From Glandiceps talaboti (Eukaryota > Hemichordata > Enteropneusta > Spengelidae): a DNA stretch of 22,500 bases. Positions 1-22,500 of this stretch are shown in pieces (the stretch's first letter is position 1; the number at the start of each line of letters is the position of its first letter). Position numbers and translations under genes: made by a program. The DNA is taken from the NCBI RefSeq assembly GCF_964340395.1, contig NC_135565.1, forward strand, positions 19,249,709 to 19,272,208. The letters run 5' to 3'. The notes under the pieces are model-generated. The model ran no database searches, was not told the origin of the DNA, and worked only from the letters and a program-made list of their open reading frames with translations.

Positions 1-35
<35 letters not shown>
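1..35. repeat. (AG)n dinucleotide microsatellite
   Basis: Uninterrupted AG repeats run from the window edge, so the true left end lies outside. The array is followed by unassigned sequence to about 81. Confidence 0.95.
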
Positions 36-37
<2 letters not shown>

Positions 38-81
38 TGGGGCATATGTTGGCATGTGTGTATATGGGGAAGACATGCTTG

Positions 82-84
82 TAT

Positions 85-123
<39 letters not shown>

Positions 124-196
124 TTTCAGTTCGTTCTTTCTTTCTTTCTTTCTTAATTAATTAATTAATTAATTAATTAATTGATTAATTAATTTA
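82..196. repeat. Compound tetranucleotide microsatellite
   Basis: Three adjoining simple arrays are visible: (TTTA)n at about 82-126, (TTTC)n at about 135-154, and (TTAA)n at about 153-196. They lie upstream of the first recognisable exon, in either an intron or the 5' flank. The stretch 197-320 shows no feature I can name. Confidence 0.93.
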
Positions 197-371
197 TGTA
201 TGAGGACGCGGATGGGACTCGATATTTTTTGTCTCAGCTCCAACTCTCCAAATAACCTGTATTTAATAGCCACGGCGCTAGGTACCTCTGACTTCTCGAC
301 TTTAATTTGTAACACCACAGTTGCTGATTGGCGCAGTTTATTCCAACAGGTACAAGAGGAATGCCAAGTCC

Positions 372-15823
<15,452 letters not shown>

Positions 15824-15857
15824 AGAAATCTACTTTACACTACGGTGTATATTTTAC

Positions 15858-15863
15858 AATAAA
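15858..15863 (+). terminator. Polyadenylation signal AATAAA
   Basis: Canonical AATAAA lies 34 bases after the stop codon of the NHL exon. This implies a very short 3' UTR; another AATAAA near 16018 could serve as an alternative. Confidence 0.55.
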
Positions 15864-17361
15864 AAAATTTATTTTATTATTTTTAGTGAAATTCTCAGAG
15901 AATTTTATTGAATATAGGATAATAAAGAGATGTGAGGTCAACAACACTTTAATCTTGTAAACAACATTGTCTGCACAAAAATATTCTCTAGTTTGCATAT
16001 TTTGAGAATTTTTTTTGAATAAAACACACTCTACATGTGTGTCGCTATTTTTTGTGATGTTTCTTATGATATTTGTAAACATTTTGGAGAATGCTTTGGT
16101 GCAGAAGTAGAGGAATATTGGATTTTTCATATGTTGAACGTTGTGACGTCACAATTTGTATTTACCGCGTCGTTACGATACGACAGCCATTACCATTAGA
16201 CTGATCAAGTATTTATTTATTTTCACACTTTTTGATAAAAATTATGACTGGAAATGACACTACACATGTGTCGCTATATTTACTGATGTACACTAAAACA
16301 TTTTTGGATAAATCCAAGAATATTTTGTGACATAATTTGAGTATTTTTGAAGTAACACATGCAAACCGGTCATGACGTCCGGACTTCAACATATGCTATT
16401 TCCATCTGAGAATTTCATATTGGCCGTAAAACTACTTGTGTGTGCAGAATAATTATAAAACTTTACCTGTACATTCTTTGATGTTAGTTGATAATGTTGT
16501 GTAAAGTTGATTTCATTTCGATTTGAATAGCTGGCAGAAATGTCAGGATAAAAATTGGAAACACAGAATATGATCATCACTCAACGGATTCCATTTTGCA
16601 AATGACCTGCCGTCTGACGTAGTCACGAGAGGGCGCTATAACACTTTCCGTCATCATCGCCAGGGCCACGTACATGTCACACAGTCGGCACGCTTCATGC
16701 TTGTCGTATTCAGAGGGAAATGATTTAGACCCTGACCTCCCCAAAACTTATCAAAAGAAAGCACGTTTATACTTTTGAAGTCAAAGCAGAACGGAAATTA
16801 TTTTTCATTAATTTTATTATTTTTTTTAAACTGTGTAACTGTTTTTATAAAGAATGTACCAGTGACGTGACGCATCATTAACCCGAGGACAAATGTTGTA
16901 TTTAGTGTGAAGGCAAAAAGATACAGATATTTTTAATTCATGTTGTAAATTTTGTAGTCTTCATTTTCGCATATGTAACATGTCTCTTTTGACTGCATCA
17001 AAGTGTCTTTTATTTTATTTGTATTTAGATTAATTTAATCCGTGCAGTGATTATGTTAGACTCAGTGTCACATTACTAGTCCCAAGTACTAGTCTCCCTC
17101 ACTTGGACAAAGTAATTGTGGCAAATGACCCTGCAGCTCACTTTATGGTATACTAAATGATTTGATATGTATATCGAGTGCATCGCAGTTTATTCTCATG
17201 TACACATCAACAAAGTTAGACGTTTTAATACCATGTCTAAGAATTATGCTTTTAGTTTACTGTGTAAGTTCACACATGAAAAGAAATCTTTTAGTTTTGT
17301 AAATAAATAATTTGTATTTTATAAAATCATTCTCTTGTGTTTACTAGAAAGTAATCAATGA
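15864..17361. other. Intergenic stretch between the NHL gene and the retrotransposon region
   Basis: No supported gene. Two diverged direct copies of a ~90-bp segment sit at about 16025 and 16257 (both with ACATGTGTCGCTAT-like or GTGTGTCGCTAT words). An inverted pair, CATATGTTGAA at 16128-16138 and TTCAACATATG at 16385-16395, bounds the second copy. GACGTAG and AGAGGGCGCT words occur near 16616-16636. Confidence 0.45.
16128..16395. mobile_element. Possible MITE bounded by CATATGTTGAA inverted repeats
   Basis: The 11-bp ends are exact inverse complements, and nearby GACGTCA words on each side are also inverted, allowing a few mismatches. The ~268-bp interior has no coding content. Evidence is only the inverted ends. 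Confidence 0.35.
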
Positions 17362-17465
17362 ATGCACACACACACACGCATATACACACATAGACACAGA
17401 CACAGACATACACACGGACAGACAGACACAGAAACAGACACAGACACACGCACGCACACACACAT
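17362..17465. repeat. (CA)n/(GACA)n-like low-complexity tract
   Basis: Mixed CACACA, CAGACA and CACGCA units; the His/Thr-rich frame across it is an artefact. Confidence 0.85.
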
Positions 17466-18153
17466 TATTTGTCGATGTTATTGCTACAGTGTACGAATTG
17501 TTGAAATGTCCCAGGAGTATACTCGTTTGTCTGTTCTAATTATAGATAGGAATCAAACTATCCAACTCAACCCTATGATAATTAGGCCCACGTTGTGAAA
17601 ATGCAATATATAGAAGTAATATTTTTTCAAGTTTGTACCAAAATTGTATGTTTTGTCAAGTGTGAGATACATAAAATAATGTAAGTTCCAAATTGAGATG
17701 AAAGTAACTTATTTGTGCATATTTAAATTGCTGTGTAGTGCTGTTTTTTTGTTCATTTCATGTAGAGACTTCCCTTTGCTCGTCGTCTACGGGCATATGT
17801 AACTTTATCACCATATTCCACAATCTGGATCCCCAGGACAGCAAAATTGTAAATAGCGCCACCAACGACAGATAAGGCGCTGTTACTGTTACTGGTCAAG
17901 ACTAGCGGCTACATCGTCTCCAGAATTGACAGATTTCCCAACCTTATGGAAGGAGCTGAAGTCTTCATCTTTAAGCAGCATCTTCGTAAATACTAAAGGT
18001 AAGGGTGTAAACCCTCTTTAGTGGAAATGGTTGTAACTTTTGCGTAGAACTGAAGATTTCAACTTGACCTTCGAATGTACTTGACATTCAACATCTCTGT
18101 GGACACAAACCTATTGTCTAGTTGCAAATTAATGCTAATTACTTCACAAGACA
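17466..18153 (+). other. Upstream region of the RT ORF, possibly retrotransposon 5' UTR
   Basis: The part from about 17770 is less AT-rich than its surroundings and could be the element's 5' UTR; the 5' boundary cannot be placed. It contains a hairpin: CTAAAG (17993-17998) and AGGGT (18002-18006) pair with ACCCT (18011-18015) and CTTTAG (18016-18021) around a GTAA loop, with a 3-base bulge. That hairpin also contains a donor-like AAAG|GTAAGG. Confidence 0.35.
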
Positions 18154-20133
18154 ATGCCGAAATGCAATGACTGCCCAAAAACTAGAGGAGTCTCGTTTAC
18201 TCAAGGCGACTTGCATCTGTGCAAAGGCTGCAAAGAAAAACGTTTTCCTCAGAAACCAGCAGAACACCACCATGGAAACAGAGAAGAAGTGCCAATGACT
18301 CCTAGCAACCAAAATGAAAATGGTAGCCTGGAAACACAACTTGAGATGTGGGACGTTATACATGAACTATTAGGGAAACAAAAACACAAAAATTTGAAAA
18401 TACCAAATCAAATAAAACCCAAATCTGAAAGCTGTACAGAATTTATCACTCAACCGCAGGATATTATTGAACAGTTTAACGACTTTTTCACTCAAATAGG
18501 TGAAAGTCTAGCAAAGAAAATTGACAATTCTCAAGGAACCAATTACATGTCATATTTGAATAGCCCAAATCAGTTTTCCTTTTTTCTCCGCCCTGTTACT
18601 GAAAGTGAAGTCAAAGACATAATTTCTTCACTGGACACTAGGAAAGCGGCTGGTCATGATGGCATTGGTGTTAAACTTGTAAAAGACGCTTCAAAAGAAA
18701 TATTGAAACCCTTATGTTCACTTATTAACTTATCATTTTCAAAAGGCATCTTTCCCGATGACCTCAAAATAGCAAGAGTTTTACCGATTTACAAAAAGGG
18801 TAACCCAGAAGACATGGGGAACTATAGACCCATATCTATTTTACCAATTTTTAGCAAGATTTTTGAGAAATTGGTGAATGAACAAATACTGAATTTCCTG
18901 GACAAACATGACATACTTTACAAACACCAATACGGGTTCAGAAAAAAGCATAGTACAAAACTTTCACTGATCAGGTTATCCCAATATCTACTGAGTGAAA
19001 TTGATCATGGCAATCCAACTCTAGGTATTTTTGTAGACTTCTCTAAAGCCTTTGATACCATAAATCACGATATTTTGCTTGCCAAACTAGAGTTTTATGG
19101 TATCAGAGGCTTACCCCTCCTTTGGTTTAAAAGTTATTTATCTTCCAGGAGTCAATTTGTTGGCATCAACGACGTCAAATCTAGTAAACAAAATATAAAT
19201 TGCGGTGTTCCACAGGGCTCGATTCTTGGGCCAACTTTATTTCTGCTATACATAAATGACATCCCGATGTCTTCAAATGCTTTTGATTTTAGATTATATG
19301 CGGATGACTCAAATTTATTTTACACTATTAAAAAAGACACAAACACATGTACTATAGACTTAAACCTTGTAAGTAAAAATTTCAAGGATGTCATCAACTG
19401 GTGTGATGCCAACAAATTGACGATCAATTCAAATAAGACCAAATATACAATCTTAAAAAGCCATAGAAAAAATGTAGTATTGACTGGTTCCCTTGAATTT
19501 AAGGGGGTCTCACTAGATGAAGTTCAAAGTTCGCCTTTTGTTGGGGTCAACATTGACAATACGCTGTCTTGGAAGCAGCATATAGCTGAGGTGAAAAAGA
19601 AAATTAGTAGAATGACAGGTGTGTTTTATAAGTTACATCACACGGTTCCAGAATACGTACTTGTACTGATGTATAATGCTTTTGTTCTGCCCCATATCAC
19701 CTACTGTCTCGAAGTGTGGGGTAACACGTGTCCGACATACCTGAATGAAATATTTTTAATTCAAAAAAGAATAGTGCGCACCATAACAGATAGTCATTGG
19801 TGTGCTCACTCGGAGCCATTATTTAAAAGGTTGAATATTCTTGACATTTTCAAACAGCACAAATTACAGCTTGCCGTTCTCGTTCATGACGTTTTGCACC
19901 TCAGATTACCGGATACCTTTCAGGGTTTTTTCACTCCCATTAAACACTCCTTCACAACACGACAGAGCGCCAGAAACGACCTTACTATCCCAAAAGCAAA
20001 CCATAGGACTGGTCAGTTCACTGTCAAGTATGCAGGTGCTAAACTATGGAATAGCATCCCTTACAACATTCGCAACATAAATAGCAGAAGTCATTTTCAA
20101 ACAGAGTTCAAAAACTATCTCCAATCATTGTAA
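18154..20133 (+). CDS. Non-LTR retrotransposon reverse transcriptase, endonuclease domain absent
   Basis: Intact 659-residue ORF from ATG 18154 (A at -3) to TAA 20131. Residues 4-26 form CxxC-x15-CxxC, a possible zinc ribbon. From about residue 60 it resembles the post-endonuclease linker of CR1/L2/Jockey-type ORF2 proteins (FNDFFTQIG near 110). The RT motifs follow: NYRPIS at 223, FVDFSKAFD at 293-301 (catalytic Asp295), CGVPQGSILGP at 350, and YADD at 382-385. The thumb and C-terminal region (LSWKQHI, then YCLEVWG) is complete. The apurinic-type endonuclease expected between the N-terminus and the linker is missing without a frameshift, so 659 residues is short for a full ORF2. The internal deletion is inferred. 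The enzyme would copy element RNA into DNA. The ORF shows no stops, suggesting a recent copy. Confidence 0.9.
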   Translation: MPKCNDCPKTRGVSFTQGDLHLCKGCKEKRFPQKPAEHHHGNREEVPMTPSNQNENGSLETQLEMWDVIHELLGKQKHKNLKIPNQIKPKSESCTEFITQPQDIIEQFNDFFTQIGESLAKKIDNSQGTNYMSYLNSPNQFSFFLRPVTESEVKDIISSLDTRKAAGHDGIGVKLVKDASKEILKPLCSLINLSFSKGIFPDDLKIARVLPIYKKGNPEDMGNYRPISILPIFSKIFEKLVNEQILNFLDKHDILYKHQYGFRKKHSTKLSLIRLSQYLLSEIDHGNPTLGIFVDFSKAFDTINHDILLAKLEFYGIRGLPLLWFKSYLSSRSQFVGINDVKSSKQNINCGVPQGSILGPTLFLLYINDIPMSSNAFDFRLYADDSNLFYTIKKDTNTCTIDLNLVSKNFKDVINWCDANKLTINSNKTKYTILKSHRKNVVLTGSLEFKGVSLDEVQSSPFVGVNIDNTLSWKQHIAEVKKKISRMTGVFYKLHHTVPEYVLVLMYNAFVLPHITYCLEVWGNTCPTYLNEIFLIQKRIVRTITDSHWCAHSEPLFKRLNILDIFKQHKLQLAVLVHDVLHLRLPDTFQGFFTPIKHSFTTRQSARNDLTIPKANHRTGQFTVKYAGAKLWNSIPYNIRNINSRSHFQTEFKNYLQSL

Positions 20134-20231
20134 ACTAGTTATACTTCATATTCATAGAGATTGATTACCGTTTGTCTGTATATTTAAGTAGGTCATTTGT
20201 TGTTTCTTTGTATTTGTGTATTTGCTTGTTT

Positions 20232-20233
20232 GG

Positions 20234-20270
<37 letters not shown>
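20232..20270. repeat. (GTT)n trinucleotide microsatellite
   Basis: About 13 uninterrupted GTT units inside the retrotransposon 3' UTR. Confidence 0.95.
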
Positions 20271-20399
20271 CCACCTATATTTATACAATGTATTTTGTAA
20301 ATCCTTTATGATTTTTTTCTATTCTGTCAATATTGCAATATACTCAATTTGACCAGCAGCCCCAGTAATTAGTAATTCCTAATCCCTAAGATTGTAAAA

Positions 20400-20444
20400 G
20401 GGGACGGACTCGACTAGTTGCAAAGACAACTATTTTTCGTCTCC
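20400..20444 (+). promoter_or_regulatory. 3' UTR hairpin of the retrotransposon
   Basis: GGGGACG (20400-20406) pairs with CGTCTCC (20438-20444), including one G-U pair. An inner TAGTTG (20415-20420) pairs with CAACTA (20427-20432). Short hairpins near the 3' end are typical of CR1/L2-type elements, where the element's own RT recognises the RNA end; that role is inferred here. Confidence 0.6.
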
Positions 20445-20520
20445 CTTTCCCAAGTTGAATACTTCATATATTGTAGAATTGTTATATATGTATATGTATA
20501 TATATATTTCTGGGAATAAA

Positions 20521-21230
20521 GAAGATTATTATAACCTCAATATGGTGACGTAGAGGGCGCTGTGAGAATATGTTCGTAGAGTCGTTCGAATTCTGTGAAA
20601 TGGTAAATATATAGTTTCATACACACGCATTCTACATACGTAACCATGTAAACAAATTATATTCGAATTGGACATGTTAACTAAACACTGTATCTTAAAG
20701 TGGCGCAAGCTGAGATGAGTAGTTTTACTCGAGCAGTAAAACATACAATGTTAATACCAATGCATACCTTCTATGATATTACTTTGAATAACCGTTGATT
20801 GCATAGTAGGGGTTTCTTTGACATTTTTGATACGTAAGAAAAATTACGTCATCGTATTGTTATATCTTAATACCAGGTTTGAGTTCTGTAACGGTTGCAA
20901 GTGATTGGTCAGAACACATGTACTTCAGTCAGTAGAATATGGGTACTTTTTGAATATCCAGCAAAATTTCGCCCTAAAAAAACATATAAATTCACCATGT
21001 GCTCCTTTAAGACGCATTGAGACTAATACAAACGACCACACCAATATGACTTAATACATGGAATAGTGATGGCTGTACAGTAAGATCATTTCACTTTATT
21101 ACAAAAGTAGTCTGTGTTTATAAAAATATTTCAGTTGAATAAAAAAAACAATAAAATTAAGTAAGATACAAGATACAAATTTGTAATCTTACGTGTATAT
21201 CATGACTCCTCTTGTTAATATACTGTTTCA
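20521..21230. other. Intergenic, nothing recognised
   Basis: AT-rich with no supportable gene. Two minor points: GACGTAGAGGGCGCT at about 20547, a word also seen near 16616, and a small hairpin GTTTTACT/AGTAAAAC at 20722-20742. Confidence 0.5.
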
Positions 21231-21238
21231 TTATCTTT

Positions 21239-21372
21239 TGTGTGTGTGTGTACATGTCTTGTCTTGTCTGTGTGTCTTGTCTTGTCTTGTCTTGTCTGTC
21301 TGTGTGTCTTGTCTTGTCTCTGTGTCTTGTCTTGTCTTGTCTGTGTGTCTTGTCTTGTCTCTGTGTCTTGTC
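21239..21372. repeat. (GT)n and (CTTGT)n/(TGTC)n low-complexity tract
   Basis: A short (GT)n start is followed by irregular CTTGT, CTGTGTGT and TGTCT units. Open frames on both strands here (Cys/Leu/Val-rich or Lys/Thr/Arg/Gln-rich) are artefacts of the repeat. Confidence 0.9.
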
Positions 21373-22500
21373 CTGTATATCGCAGCCTGGGATCTGAGAA
21401 AAACTAGGTTGTACATTGTTGCTAGCTTGGGTACATATGTCAGGCTGTCTCGGCTTCACTGAAAGTTTCTTATGTACAAATACTTATAAGATATAATTAT
21501 AGTATACTCTAAATATTAGAAAGAAGTTGTAAAACGAATGTACGCTTGTTAGGCGTCGTACTGTAAATAATGTATCAATGAAAATGTCAGTCACGAATAA
21601 ATGAGAAGTCACGTGATGTGAATTTCATTTTGACTTTGTGTTTTTCTGAACTTAAATTCAGAATGAATAGTTATATAAGTTGTTAGAAACAGTTTCAAGT
21701 CCTCGGACAGGTTGACTGGCACAAATTGGCTTCCATACCGATCGATACGACTTGGTTTGCACCGGTACCTCTTTTGACTCGGAGGCTTTTAGTTCTGTCA
21801 CCGTGTCCTCTTATCTGTAACGACGGACGTCGAATGTCGATCACACATGCTCAGTGAAACCAACACAGACAATACACAAATAGGGCAGGTGACATTCACA
21901 TCTTACTATGCTACTAGCTGCTTTTGAAAGGTGAGACAGTATTAATATGTCTTAGTATTAAATTAAGAGTTATAAGACGTACGGGAATTTTACAAACCAA
22001 AGAATAATAAAGCAAACCTCAATTGATAGTTCAGAAATTAAGAAATATTTCAAGGTATCCCCGTCTGTAGATAAAAAATCGCCGAGACATTATTTTCATT
22101 TTCCACAAGTATCAATGTCGTCAGAACACAGATCGATTTTGGTATCGGTGGAGAAATCAAAAGACAATTTCAAAACCTTGTTCTACAAATTTTCTTCAGA
22201 ATAGGCGTAACGTTTGAAAATGTGCTGTCTTGCTCTTATTATACTTGTCGATATTGAAAAAAACAACTTGTTGAGATAAGTTAAACATACATTAGCTGTT
22301 ACAGGGTTCTTATTTCGATCAGACAACAAAGGATATATTGACCGAAAATTCTTAAAATACCAAATGATTAGACATTGCATATGGCTGTCTATTAGAGGTC
22401 TATTTTTATCTATAAGTAGTATAGTAATATGCTGATATCGTGATTCATTGGGATGCGGATTTTTGTGTGCGGACCCACTAATCAATTCAATATATTGCAC
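21373..22500. other. Right-hand flank, no confirmed gene
   Basis: A stretch with more CpG at about 21700-21850 stands out from the AT-rich surroundings. Soon after it, ATG 21908 opens a seven-codon frame ending at a good donor (GAAAG|GTGAGA, 21930/21931), which could be a first exon of a gene continuing beyond the window. On the minus strand a 105-codon open frame covers 22183-22500 and runs off the edge; it has no motif I recognise and an alternative start, so I do not call it. Confidence 0.25.

Larger units (their letters stand above)
20134..20520 (+). mobile_element. 3' UTR of the non-LTR retrotransposon
   Basis: It follows the RT stop and includes a (GTT)n tract, a conserved-looking hairpin and AATAAA at 20515-20520. 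No poly(A) tail or target-site duplication is obvious, so the 3' boundary is approximate; the ATTATTATAA after 20524 may be the terminal repeat. Confidence 0.6.

Noticed and set aside
15840-16130. Minus-strand 96-codon ORF
   Set aside because: AT-rich sequence with no recognisable motif, overlapping the polyadenylation region of the NHL gene and a repeat.
21157-21462. Lys/Thr/Arg/Gln-rich and Cys/Leu/Val-rich ORFs on opposite strands
   Set aside because: Both derive from the CTTGT/TGTC low-complexity tract.

Overview
This window is eukaryotic nuclear DNA, most likely from a marine invertebrate animal. The evidence is long introns with GT-AG borders, abundant (CA)n/(GT)n tracts, a CR1/Jockey-type non-LTR retrotransposon, composite repeats with microsatellite tails, and a multidomain immune-type gene of the kind expanded in amphioxus, hemichordates, echinoderms and lophotrochozoans. 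The exact phylum cannot be fixed from sequence alone. DNA is AT-rich throughout and nothing looks prokaryotic.

The main content (about 320-15863, + strand) is one multi-exon gene. I rebuilt seven exons by hand: ..1647, 3706-3780, 4072-4134, 4840-4905, 6629-7003, 7592-8113 and 15006-15823. All six junctions have GT-AG borders, all are phase 1, and the joined frame has no stop. Read from ATG 372 the product is 1064 residues. In order it has a GT-B-fold glycosyltransferase-like domain, three short Ser/Thr/Glu-rich linker exons (two of them tandem duplicates), a domain matching the N-terminal domain of TRADD, a long coiled coil, and a C-terminal NHL beta-propeller followed by a stop and AATAAA. 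The GT domain lacks both glutamates of the usual E-x7-E motif, so I infer a sensor or scaffold rather than an active transferase. The whole looks like an innate-immunity or cell-death adaptor: sensor-like N-terminus, TRADD-type signalling module, coiled-coil oligomeriser and ligand-binding propeller.

The introns are crowded. Introns 1 and 4 each carry a related composite element (five ~110-bp tandem units, ~130-bp units, a conserved end, then (CA)n). Intron 5 holds a fold-back element. Intron 6 (6.9 kb) holds a third fragment of the composite family, a near-perfect 56-bp palindrome, a ~3.2-kb 21-bp minisatellite, two phase-compatible candidate antisense exons, a 6 x 65-bp tandem array, a MITE-like element and a ~157-bp degenerate array.

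Downstream (15864-18150) is repeat-bearing intergenic DNA. At 18154-20133 lies an intact 659-residue reverse-transcriptase ORF of a non-LTR retrotransposon; it has a CxxC-x15-CxxC N-terminus but no endonuclease domain, and is followed by a 3' hairpin and AATAAA. The last 2 kb (20521-22500) has microsatellite and weak hints of a further gene, but no gene I can support.
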